Assembly (NCBI GenBank): GCA_030536515.1
Contig: JAUNPV010000012.1
Coordinates: 1-64,000 of the forward strand
Origin: Eubacteriales bacterium
Lineage (GTDB): Bacteria > Bacillota > Clostridia > Oscillospirales > Oscillospiraceae
Direction: 5' to 3'
Length of the DNA: 64,000 nt
This document shows positions 56,041-63,754 of the stretch, one piece after another. A program made the translations under genes and the position numbers. Below the pieces are notes generated by a model. It had not been told where the DNA came from and did no database searches. It saw nothing but the letters and a program-made list of their open reading frames with translations. Within the stretch, counting starts at the first letter, position 1; each line of letters begins with the position of its first letter.

Positions 56041-58863
56041 ATGGACAAGCACGCAATCATCCACAGCATCGAATACACTCTTTTAGAAGTCCTTCCGAGT
56101 CTTGATGGAGAGCAGACTGTTATTTGCGAAGATATGCACGGAAACCGCTATGCCTGCCCGGCCTCATTATGGGTGTCTCATACGCCGCAGCCAGCCACCG
56201 CCGTCCATCAGCGCTGTTCTTCAAAAGAGAAAATTGCTTTATTCCGCTCCCTGTTCCGGGGGCGGGAAGATGTGTATGCCAAGCGGTGGCATAATGTAAA
56301 ATCCGGGAAGAGCGGCTATTCGCCGGCCTGTCAAAACGAGTGGGAAAGAGGCCTCTGCGATAAGAAAAATGTATCCTGCGCTCAATGCGATAACCGCCTT
56401 TTGAAGCCTTTGACGGATGAAGTGCTGTTCCGCCATCTGGCAGGGCAGGACGAGTATGCCCGGGATGTGGTTGGGCTATTTCCCATGCTGCAAGACGAAA
56501 CCACGTATATTCTGGCAGCAGACTTTGATGATGATGGCTGGCAATCGGACGTTGCTGCTTTCTGCGACGTCTGCCGGGAGTTTGATTTGACTCCGGCGGT
56601 GGAGCGTTCCCGTTCGGGCGAAGGCGGCCATGTCTGGTTCTTCTTCGAAGCGCCTGTGCCTGCGGCAGATGTGCGAAGGTTGGGCAGCGGTCTGCTGACC
56701 CGGGCCATGAAGCGGAGAGCTTCCATTAAACTGAAATCCTATGACCGCCTGTTTCCCAACCAGGACACCCTGCCCAAGGGCGGCTTTGGAAATCTCATTG
56801 CGCTGCCCCTGCAAGGCCAAGCCCGCCGCAACGGAAACAGTCTGTTTGTGGATGAGAACTTCCAGCCATACCCAGACCAATGGGCTTATCTGTGCAAGGC
56901 TCCCAAAATCAGCAGAGTACATTTGGATGAACTGCTGAAGGCCGTTTGCCCCAGAGGCGAATTAGGCGATTTGGTGGAAGCGGAGGCAGGGGGCCCGAAG
57001 CCCTGGCATCGACACAAGCCGGAGGATATTTCCCCCATGGAGCTGCAAGTGTCTGTCAATGTCACACTGGCAGATGGTATCTACATCGAGAAAGCCGGGC
57101 TGTCCCAGCCTGTACTGAACAAGCTTCGTCGACTGGCCGCCTTCCGCAACCCGGATTTTTATAAAGCCCAGGCCATGCGGCTGCCTACCTATAACAAGCC
57201 CAGAGTAATCGATACCTCCGAAAATCTTGACAAATATCTGAAACTGCCCCGTGGGTGTTTTGAAAATGTGACGCAGCTCCTCCCCAATTGTTCCGTCACA
57301 GATGAACGTGTACCAGGGAAACAGATTGCAGTTCAGTTTCAGGGAAGTCTGCGGGATGAGCAAATTCCAGCAGCGGAAGCACTGCTGACTCACGAGACAG
57401 GCGTACTCTCCGCAACAACCGCCTTTGGCAAAACCGTTATCGGTGCCTATCTGATCGGAAGCCGAAAAGTCAATACGCTGATTCTTGTCCACGCCTCGGC
57501 CCTGCTGGCCCAGTGGAAATCTGCATTGGAGCAGTTCCTTGTGATTGAGGAAAAACTGCCGCCGCTGCCGCCCAAACGGGGGCGAAAAAAGCAGCGCCCT
57601 TTGATTGGTCAGCTGGGCGCTGGAAAGAATACTGTCAGTGGAATTGTGGATATTGCCATCATGCAGTCCTTGATGGACGGCGACGGTGTCAAAGAGTTGG
57701 TGAAAAATTACGGCATGGTCATCTGTGACGAATGTCACCATGTTCCGGCGGTCAGCTTTGAACGGGTGCTGTCGTCGGTACAGGCAAAGTATGTCTATGG
57801 TCTGACCGCAACACCTCTGCGTGCAGACGGTCACCAGCCAATCATTTTTCTCCAATGCGGCCCCATCCGCTACCGGGTGGATGCAAAGAAACAGGCAGAA
57901 AAGCGGGCGTTTTCCCATTACATCATTCCCCGGTTTACATCCCTGCGAATTGCGGATGAGAATTTGAAAATTCAAGGGATTTATGGGGAGATAGCCAAAA
58001 ATAAATCCAGAAACAGCCTGATTATCCAGGATATACAGGCTGCTCTCGCCGAGGGACGAGCGCCACTGGTGCTGACTGAACGGAAAAGCCATGCGGAAAT
58101 CTTGGCTGCACTTCTGGGAGAAAGCTGTCCCAATGTGCTTCTGCTGACCGGAAGCGGCGGGCAGAAAGCCAAACGGGAGAAGCTGGAACAGCTGCATAGC
58201 ATCCCGGATTCGGAACCGCTGGTTGTGGTTGCCACAGGAAAATACATCGGCGAAGGCTTCGACGAGCCTCGTCTGGACACCCTGTTTCTCGCCATGCCCA
58301 TCTCCTGGAAGGGCACCCTCGCCCAGTATGTGGGGCGGCTTCACCGCAGCTTTGACGACAAGCAGGAGGTGAGAGTCTATGATTATGTGGACATTCACGT
58401 GGCTGTGCTGGAACGAATGCACCGCAAGCGGCTGAAAGGCTATGCAGAACTGGGCTATCAGGTCAAGCCGTCAGCAACTGCGGAATCTCCGGCAATCCTT
58501 TATGATGGGAGCCAGTATTATGCTGCATTCCAGAAGGATGTGTCCCAGGTGCAATCAGAAATCGTCATTGCCTCCCCACGGCTTCAAGCGAACTATGTCA
58601 AAAGTCTGCTAAATGCGCTTCCCCCATCTGTTACTCTGACAATTATGACACAGCCCAGTCAGGAAAACATATCAGAACTGTTGGATAAAAATGTTCAAAT
58701 AGAAGAAATCCACGGCCTGCGATATAACTTTGCAGTCATTGATCGGAAACTGACCTGGTATGGTGATACACCATTTTTATCCTTTACAAGAGCAGAATCC
58801 ACCGCACTTCGCCTGGAAAGTCCGGATGTCGCGGGGGAATTGCTGGAGATATTGGGAAAGTGA
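56041..58863 (+). CDS. TOTE-type primase/SF2 helicase/PLD-like fusion
   Basis: 940 residues from the ATG at 56041 (upstream in-frame GTG and TTG are alternatives). Domain order: an N-terminal primase-polymerase-like region with a Cys cluster (CDKKNVSCAQC), the acidic pair in YILAADFDDDG and SRSGEGGHVWFFF, as in the archaeo-eukaryotic primase domain of TOTE conflict systems. An SF2 helicase follows (Walker A-like TTAFGKTVIGAY, DECH box ICDECHHVP, GLTATPLR, motif VI YVGRLHRS). A C-terminal PLD-like end has RYNFAVIDRKLTWYGDTPF. TOTE proteins are predicted to act in conflict with invading DNA. It stands alone next to the tRNA attachment site. Confidence 0.85.
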   Translation: MDKHAIIHSIEYTLLEVLPSLDGEQTVICEDMHGNRYACPASLWVSHTPQPATAVHQRCSSKEKIALFRSLFRGREDVYAKRWHNVKSGKSGYSPACQNEWERGLCDKKNVSCAQCDNRLLKPLTDEVLFRHLAGQDEYARDVVGLFPMLQDETTYILAADFDDDGWQSDVAAFCDVCREFDLTPAVERSRSGEGGHVWFFFEAPVPAADVRRLGSGLLTRAMKRRASIKLKSYDRLFPNQDTLPKGGFGNLIALPLQGQARRNGNSLFVDENFQPYPDQWAYLCKAPKISRVHLDELLKAVCPRGELGDLVEAEAGGPKPWHRHKPEDISPMELQVSVNVTLADGIYIEKAGLSQPVLNKLRRLAAFRNPDFYKAQAMRLPTYNKPRVIDTSENLDKYLKLPRGCFENVTQLLPNCSVTDERVPGKQIAVQFQGSLRDEQIPAAEALLTHETGVLSATTAFGKTVIGAYLIGSRKVNTLILVHASALLAQWKSALEQFLVIEEKLPPLPPKRGRKKQRPLIGQLGAGKNTVSGIVDIAIMQSLMDGDGVKELVKNYGMVICDECHHVPAVSFERVLSSVQAKYVYGLTATPLRADGHQPIIFLQCGPIRYRVDAKKQAEKRAFSHYIIPRFTSLRIADENLKIQGIYGEIAKNKSRNSLIIQDIQAALAEGRAPLVLTERKSHAEILAALLGESCPNVLLLTGSGGQKAKREKLEQLHSIPDSEPLVVVATGKYIGEGFDEPRLDTLFLAMPISWKGTLAQYVGRLHRSFDDKQEVRVYDYVDIHVAVLERMHRKRLKGYAELGYQVKPSATAESPAILYDGSQYYAAFQKDVSQVQSEIVIASPRLQANYVKSLLNALPPSVTLTIMTQPSQENISELLDKNVQIEEIHGLRYNFAVIDRKLTWYGDTPFLSFTRAESTALRLESPDVAGELLEILGK

Positions 58864-59020
58864 GATTTAGAAAATACATTTTGCGTAATGAGCCTTTGGT
58901 TGCCCCATTTCCTCTCCGCCACTCTATTCTCCGTGTCATTTTTTCCTATTTTGGGTCACCGTTTGGGTCAAAACGCTCCCCGCAAAATCTCACACAACTA
59001 TTTAGCCCATAAAACGGAGA

Positions 59021-59054
59021 AAATCTCCTGAAATCTGACGATTTCAGGAGATTT
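59021..59054 (-). terminator. Terminator downstream of the tRNA(CAU) 3' end
   Basis: 14-bp stem (AAATCTCCTGAAAT with its complement) and a 6-base loop, ending one base from the CCA of the tRNA fragment and followed by TTTTC on the minus strand. Confidence 0.8.
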
Positions 59055-59055
59055 T

Positions 59056-59101
59056 TGGTTGCGGAGGCAGGACTCGAACCTACGACCTCCGGGTTATGAG
59101 A
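59056..59101 (-). other. tRNA(CAU) 3' fragment, probable attachment site
   Basis: Read on the minus strand, this runs from an anticodon loop CTCATAA through the variable loop and a T-arm (GGTTCGAGTCC) to the acceptor strand and CCA. It is the 3' half of a tRNA-Met or tRNA-Ile2 with anticodon CAU. The 5' half is missing: the DNA to the right is unrelated and AT-rich. A tyrosine integrase gene ends about 200 bases away. This is the usual mark of an element integrated into a tRNA gene, with the intact tRNA expected at the far end. Confidence 0.8.
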
Positions 59102-59118
59102 TACGCTTGCACTTTCGT

Positions 59119-59224
59119 GAGTAGTTGTAAAATTCGTGGTTAGTTGCGAATAGGTGAAAGTAATGCAACTTTAATTTCGAGTAATTTGAAGTAGAGTCGC
59201 GCTGTTCAAAGTAGTTGTGAGTAA
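59119..59224. repeat. Direct repeats next to the attachment site, possible integrase arm sites
   Basis: Variants of (G)AGTAGTTGT are at 59119-59128 and 59209-59218, with TTAGTTGCGAA at 59140 between them and GAGTAA-type sequences near 59179 and 59219. Tn916-like integrases bind short direct repeats at element ends. The assignment rests on position and repetition. The stretch 58864-59308 has no gene. Confidence 0.45.
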
Positions 59225-59308
59225 CTAAACCCCAAATAAACCCCACATACTTTTTTCATAATTCCTATTTTTGTTCGGAATTCGACTATTTTACAAGTAT
59301 GTATTATT

Positions 59309-60724
59309 TCATGCTCTCTTCTTTTTTGGATTCGCCGCTCTTCCAGCAAATACGCCGGCTCGAACATTCGCTGCATTGATCTTTGCTATTGAAATCTGGT
59401 GCACATAAATCATTGCCGTCGTTGTAGCATTGGCATGACCAAGTTCATTGGCTGTAGTAACCAGATCCACGCCATTGGCTATCATCATAGAGGCTGCTGT
59501 ATGGCGGAAAGCATGGGGATGTATATGCGGCAGATTATTTTTCTTACTGAAATTATCCAGCCAGTCGGTAATACTATCAGGATGCAATCGGTTCCCATCC
59601 TCTTGCGTAAAGATGTACCCACTGTCTATCCACCTGTCCCCCTGTGCTATTCTCATTTTCTGCTGTTCCACTTTCCACTGCCGAAGAAGCATCAAGGATT
59701 GTGGAGCCAGCATCACAGCTCTTGTCTTTCCTGTTTTGGTTTCGCCCTCATATACGCCTTTTGATTTGGTATACAGCAAGGCATGGTCAATTACAATTAC
59801 ACCATCTTCATAGTTCACATTTTCCGGTTTGAGTCCAAGGATTTCTCCACGCCGAGCGCCGGTATCCATCAGCAAATAGGTGATCGCTCGCCATTTAAGC
59901 GGTGCAGCCTCCAAGGCCGCTATAATGTCCTCAATCTCGTCCGGTTGGTAATAATCCGGTTTCGATGCCTTTGGTCTGGGAGGTGAAGCCTTAGCCGCAG
60001 GATTATAGGTAATCAGCATTTCTTTTTCTGCCTGAGCTAGAATCGTGGATATAAGCCGGTGATGTTCCAGGATTGTTTTATCTGAAAGAAGCATCTTATT
60101 CTCTCGAACCTTGAACAACTCATCAAACTCCTCATCCAGAGCCTTTGCAATCTTCTCAGCCATATCGACCCGAATAGGGTCTCCACGGGTTGCATTGGTT
60201 ACAGTACTTGCCGAGATACCCGCCATCTGAGCTAACTTTGTTTTTGGCAGTTCCAGCTCTCCCATTGTGATCTTCAACGCTCGTTTGGCAACGGCCCTTT
60301 CTGTATTTATCCGGTAACCGTTCTCTTTCATATCGGTATAAAAGGCGTTCAGGTGCTGGGGACGAATCTTGCCTATTGCAATATGTCCAATTTTCTGATT
60401 GATGCGAACCAGCAACTCGATATATCGATCCAGCGTTGATGGCCGTACTCCCTCGGTTTCTTTTACCTGAAGAACATACTGCGCATATTGATAAAAGGGC
60501 TGTGCATTGTCTAGGATATATCCGTTGTTGATTTGCTCCTCAAACTTGTATGCATAGGCAGTTGCTTCCTTTTGCATCTGCCGTTCTGTCATACCATGTC
60601 TGGGAGGAGTCCAAATACTCCTGTGACGAATTTGTGTTCCAGTACAGTCATATCCCGCAGATACGACAATCTTGTAGCTTGTAATATCCCCCTGAGTGTT
60701 GCGACGGGCTTCAATGTAAGGCAT
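59309..60724 (-). CDS. Tyrosine integrase with an inserted XRE/LacI-like HTH
   Basis: 471 residues from the ATG at 60724 (AAAGGAG upstream). N-terminal arm-binding domain (PYIEARRNTQGDITSYKIVV), core-binding domain from about 80, catalytic domain from about 265 with Arg in MDTGARRGEILGLKP, HxxR in HAFRHTAASMM, ELGHANATTTAMIYVH with the Tyr nucleophile. Within the core-binding region, about residues 160-205, lies an HTH of XRE/LacI type (PKTKLAQMAGISASTVTNAT, then VDMAEKIAKALDEE). The typical integrase of this family is about 400 residues, so this is an insertion. It catalyses integration and excision at the tRNA site. Confidence 0.9.
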   Translation of the reverse strand: MPYIEARRNTQGDITSYKIVVSAGYDCTGTQIRHRSIWTPPRHGMTERQMQKEATAYAYKFEEQINNGYILDNAQPFYQYAQYVLQVKETEGVRPSTLDRYIELLVRINQKIGHIAIGKIRPQHLNAFYTDMKENGYRINTERAVAKRALKITMGELELPKTKLAQMAGISASTVTNATRGDPIRVDMAEKIAKALDEEFDELFKVRENKMLLSDKTILEHHRLISTILAQAEKEMLITYNPAAKASPPRPKASKPDYYQPDEIEDIIAALEAAPLKWRAITYLLMDTGARRGEILGLKPENVNYEDGVIVIDHALLYTKSKGVYEGETKTGKTRAVMLAPQSLMLLRQWKVEQQKMRIAQGDRWIDSGYIFTQEDGNRLHPDSITDWLDNFSKKNNLPHIHPHAFRHTAASMMIANGVDLVTTANELGHANATTTAMIYVHQISIAKINAANVRAGVFAGRAANPKKKRA

Positions 60725-60796
60725 ATTTCTTTCTCCTTTCAAATTATCTGCCTAAATGATAATGAAAAAAGGGATTTACTGCAAAGGTGCAACCAA

Positions 60797-61042
60797 TCAC
60801 TTCGCAAACTGGACACTTTCATCCTCGCTCTGCACCGGATTATCACAGCTGTCCATACATGTTACCCAGTTAACCAGATTTTGCCAGGAAACCAAGTAGG
60901 TTCTGCCAACGATGCGGCAAGGGAGTTGCCCTGAGCGGATTGCCCGTCTCAGAGTGTACTCACTAAGATCCATACCGTTTTCCCTCGCACGGGCGACGGC
61001 ATCTCTTATCTTCAAAATATCTGTATGTCTTTTTTCCTGCAT
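60797..61042 (-). CDS. Excisionase-like HTH protein
   Basis: 81 residues. MerR/Xis-type winged helix: LSEYTLRRAIRSGQLPCRIV, GRTYLVSWQNLVNWV. It precedes the integrase gene by 72 bases on the same strand, the normal xis-int order in Tn916-like elements. It should bend DNA at the element ends and favour excision. GGAGACATTACC precedes the ATG. Confidence 0.8.
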   Translation of the reverse strand: MQEKRHTDILKIRDAVARARENGMDLSEYTLRRAIRSGQLPCRIVGRTYLVSWQNLVNWVTCMDSCDNPVQSEDESVQFAK

Positions 61043-61076
61043 GGTAATGTCTCCTTATCCTTTATATTTCACTGTA

Positions 61077-61607
61077 TCAATCGTGGGCATCCTGAAATTT
61101 CAGCTCATACATAATGCCGTTGTTTTTGCCACAGCACTTGCATTTCCCGTTGTCATCACGCCCGCTGTTATGTCGGCGTAAAATAAATACTCCAACTTTT
61201 TTGAAGTTGTTTGCACAAGCTCTGCAAAGGGTTAGGCCAACAGATTTGACTGCTCCTTCATCCAGCCCAATGCTAACTGCCAGCGCATAGTTTATATCCT
61301 TGATATGCATTTTGTTCAGCTGGCCTACATATCCCTCAAGCCGCCTTTTATCAATCGTCCGCAACTGCTCCAACAAAACAACAGACGAAGAATTCAATCC
61401 ACATTCCTCTCCCACACAACAATGCGTAGGTAGTTTCGCTTTTGCTGCATGGTCGGTTGTTATTGGTGCAATAATGACGGTAGGGCTATATTTGTTTCCT
61501 ACATCATTCTGTACGATTACCACTGGACGCCGGCCTTCTTGTTCCGATCCAATGCCCTTTCCTAAATCTGTATAGTATATTTCTCCTCGGAAGCATTCTT
61601 TGCTCAC
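61077..61607 (-). CDS. MazF/PemK-like protein with C-terminal Cys cluster
   Basis: 176 residues from a GTG at 61607 (GGAGG nine bases upstream). MazF-like core at about 6-110: RGEIYYTDLGKGIGSEQEGR, RPVVIVQNDVGNKYSPTVII, LLEQLRTIDKRRLEGYVGQL. A C-terminal extension has two Cys pairs, CRAC and CKCC, with His between (RRHNSGRDD), a probable zinc ribbon. MazF proteins are sequence-specific mRNA endonucleases. No MazE-like antitoxin gene is adjacent, so it may be regulated by the extension or act as an element regulator. Confidence 0.82.
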   Translation of the reverse strand: MSKECFRGEIYYTDLGKGIGSEQEGRRPVVIVQNDVGNKYSPTVIIAPITTDHAAKAKLPTHCCVGEECGLNSSSVVLLEQLRTIDKRRLEGYVGQLNKMHIKDINYALAVSIGLDEGAVKSVGLTLCRACANNFKKVGVFILRRHNSGRDDNGKCKCCGKNNGIMYELKFQDAHD

Positions 61608-61663
61608 CTGATATTACCTCCGTATCTTGATTTTTCTTATGGGGTGGCACTATGCTTCTATGT

Positions 61664-61713
61664 AAAGAATCCGCCAAAGGGCATACTAACACCTTTGGCG
61701 GATTCTTTTTTTG
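61664..61713 (+). terminator. Strong hairpin with plus-strand T-run
   Basis: 17-bp perfect stem (61664-61680 with 61692-61708), an 11-base loop and a T-run. It lies upstream of the MazF-like gene and points away from it; no plus-strand gene precedes it, so it may end a small RNA or insulate the element. Confidence 0.65.
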
Positions 61714-62177
61714 TGCCTATTTGTCCTCGACACCCCGGCTTCTGGGAAGTCATCAAACGGCTGGCGGCATACCAGCTCCACGGGTTACTGTACATTGAAT
61801 TGCAGTACCCTCGCATGGTTCTCATGCAACCGCCCTCATTGCGTGTGGCTGTGACTGGACGGGAGTATCATTGTCCCTATTGCTGGTTATCGCCCCCCTG
61901 GGAGCCATCCAGAGGTCATAGCATGCTGTTTATCGCTCCGTGCTATATAGAAGAAGTGCGTAACTGACCGAAAAGAAAATTGAGATCATATTGCTCTTTC
62001 TATATAACACATTCTGGCGCAGCTGCTAAAGCGGCTTATGCTCATCGCAATAACAATAGGAATGTGTTTAATGAATGGGTATGCTGTTTTCAAGGTACAG
62101 ACCCATTCATCCTTGCGACAAACAGGTGAAGGATTGCCCCTTCACCTGTTTGCTCACTTATCCGTTAAATTGTAACC
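61714..62177. other. Region without a supported gene
   Basis: The best ORF (61644-61967, plus, 107 residues) starts within the hairpin, has no ribosome-binding site and no recognisable family, so I do not call it. A second 14-bp stem (62119-62132 with 62139-62152), without a U-run, lies just past the end of the sigma-like gene. A non-coding RNA here is possible but not supported by more than the hairpins. Confidence 0.4.
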
Positions 62178-62651
62178 CTACTTCAAAAAATATTTTTTTA
62201 GGTTTTTCTCAGCTGCTGCCACAGACTTGATAATTGCCGGATGCTTACATCCCTCTATTTCAGCGATCTGCTCGTATGTATACCCTCCAAAGTAGTACAT
62301 AAGCAATCTACGGCGCTGTATTTCTGGAAGTCGGCTTATTGCAGTATGCAGCTCCTTGTACATCATCTTCCGATATACGCCTTCTTCTAGCGGTTCAGGG
62401 CATATAATCGCTCTATTATTCAGAGTACCCTCTGTCAATTCAGAATGTTCCTGGTAACGGCTGACCGTATTCAGATATGATATATCCTCCAATTCAAAAC
62501 CGTTAAATGCTGCGTATATTGATTCACCAATCTCCATTTTCTGAAACACCCCTTGTCCATCTGTAAAAGAGAGGAAGTAGCGGCTATCTTCTATTGAAAG
62601 CACATAGGGGTTATATTTATCTTTCTTTCGGTTTGGATGCTTTCCATCCAT
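62178..62651 (-). CDS. Sigma-70 region-4-like protein of a mobile element
   Basis: 157 residues from the ATG at 62651 (GGAGG eight bases upstream). Only the C-terminal half is recognisable: LHTAISRLPEIQRRRLLMYY, FGGYTYEQIAEIEGCKHPAI, IKSVAAAEKNLKK, a sigma region 4 HTH. Tn916-type elements carry similar sigma-like proteins that promote expression of int and xis. The N-terminal half is unassigned. Confidence 0.78.
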   Translation of the reverse strand: MDGKHPNRKKDKYNPYVLSIEDSRYFLSFTDGQGVFQKMEIGESIYAAFNGFELEDISYLNTVSRYQEHSELTEGTLNNRAIICPEPLEEGVYRKMMYKELHTAISRLPEIQRRRLLMYYFGGYTYEQIAEIEGCKHPAIIKSVAAAEKNLKKYFLK

Positions 62652-62755
62652 TGTTGTTTCCTCCAATCAATCTGAAATTCAAAAATCAGATTGATCGGAG
62701 GGCTGCGGCACCGCAGATCCGAAAGCGGATTGTTTACATGTATGTCAAATAACGA

Positions 62756-62960
62756 TGTGAAATTTGTTTCACATATAAAGTCATGGATGCTCCGTACAAA
62801 AGGTTGAAATGCAATATAGTGAACATTACGCTATTGCATGGAACAGCCATTGATATGAAACCTCTTTCTTTACATTAGTGAAAAATATTTCATATAAGAG
62901 GTGAAATGTATCGGATTCCACAAAAATGATGTGTAATGTAAAATATACTTGAGGTGAAAT
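62756..62960. promoter_or_regulatory. Array of GTGAAAT/TTTCAC motifs before the XRE gene
   Basis: A palindrome TGTGAAA-TTTG-TTTCACA (62756-62773), a second TGAAA-AATA-TTTCA (62879-62892) and single half-sites GTGAAAT at 62901 and 62954. They lie between the divergent sigma-like and XRE genes and look like operators for the XRE protein. A possible -10 (TATACT, 62944-62949) has no clear -35. The stretch 62652-62962 has no gene. Confidence 0.55.
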
Positions 62961-62962
62961 AT

Positions 62963-63313
62963 ATGTCAGATTGCTCTCGTGTATTAGGCGATATATTAAA
63001 GACAGCCAGAGAAAATACTGGACTCTCGCAGATTGATGTAGGTCGTGCTACCGGCGTGGATGACCGAACAATCTTGAATATTGAAAACTACAGAGGGAAC
63101 CCGGTATTTAGTAATCTGTATTCTCTTGTTCGGTTTTACAAAATTGATCCCAGGGTAATTTTCTATCCAGAATCACGGCAGGAGTCTCCCAAAATCTCTC
63201 AATTAAGGTCATTGATCAGTGATTGTACAGAGGAGGAAGCTGCTGCAGTATACCCAGTGGTTCAATCCGCAATCAATATGCTCAGAAATAATGAATCTCG
63301 TAATGTCGAATAA
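62963..63313 (+). CDS. XRE-family regulator of the element
   Basis: 116 residues from the ATG at 62963 (GAGGTG upstream; the in-frame GTG at 62954 is inside that motif). Cro/C1 HTH at about 8-65 (LKTARENTGLSQIDVGRATG, VDDRTILNIENYRGNPVFSN). The C-terminal half is polar. It is divergent from the sigma-like gene, a layout seen in Tn916-type control regions, and probably acts on the GTGAAA motifs. Confidence 0.85.
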   Translation: MSDCSRVLGDILKTARENTGLSQIDVGRATGVDDRTILNIENYRGNPVFSNLYSLVRFYKIDPRVIFYPESRQESPKISQLRSLISDCTEEEAAAVYPVVQSAINMLRNNESRNVE

Positions 63314-63320
63314 AAAGCAT

Positions 63321-63352
63321 AGAGCCTGCCTCCCGAACGGGAAGCAGGCTCT
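63321..63352. terminator. Bidirectional terminator-like hairpin
   Basis: AGAGCCTGC/GCAGGCTCT outer stem with an inner TCCC/GGGA stem, between the convergent XRE and KTR genes. Confidence 0.7.
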
Positions 63353-63369
63353 GCATCGTTATGTCTGGC

Positions 63370-63543
63370 TCATTTGCTTATTGCTATTTTCAGTTGCATT
63401 ACATCAATTTTCGTTTCCTTTTTACACTTTGGGCAGAAAAGAGGAAACTTGAACATCACCGTGTCGGCATACACCCTGGTTCGCGTTTTGGAATTGCATA
63501 TTGGACAGCGAATCCATCGAGACTCATATTGCTTTTCACGCAC
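63370..63543 (-). CDS. Cysteine-rich KTR domain protein
   Basis: 57 residues from a GTG at 63543, seven bases after GGAGG. Two zinc-ribbon knuckles: RWIRCPICNSKTRTR and FPLFCPKCKKETKIDV, followed by MQLKIAISK. These match the small cysteine-rich KTR proteins that are common in Tn916-like conjugative elements. No catalytic part; it should bind zinc and perhaps nucleic acid or protein. Confidence 0.85.
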   Translation of the reverse strand: MREKQYESRWIRCPICNSKTRTRVYADTVMFKFPLFCPKCKKETKIDVMQLKIAISK

Positions 63544-63754
63544 GGAATAACCTCCAACCCCCCTTGCTCTGCGTTGCTTGCGTCTGGCTTTCCTTGGGCT
63601 GTTGTATAGTAATCTAGAAACGGATTCGCAAAGCTAAGTAGTAGATCCTTCGAAGTATTGGAACCTATGCCATTGATATTTACAATACTTCTCACTCGAT
63701 TAGTATTTTGAGCGATTAAGATATGTCCAACATATATTGGAGAGAAAAATTGGA

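Noticed and set aside
61644-61967. 107-residue plus-strand ORF
   Set aside because: Begins inside a hairpin, lacks a ribosome-binding site, and shows no family signature.
63456-63695. 79-residue minus-strand ORF
   Set aside because: Overlaps the KTR gene in another frame; the KTR frame has two CPxC motifs and a well-placed GGAGG.
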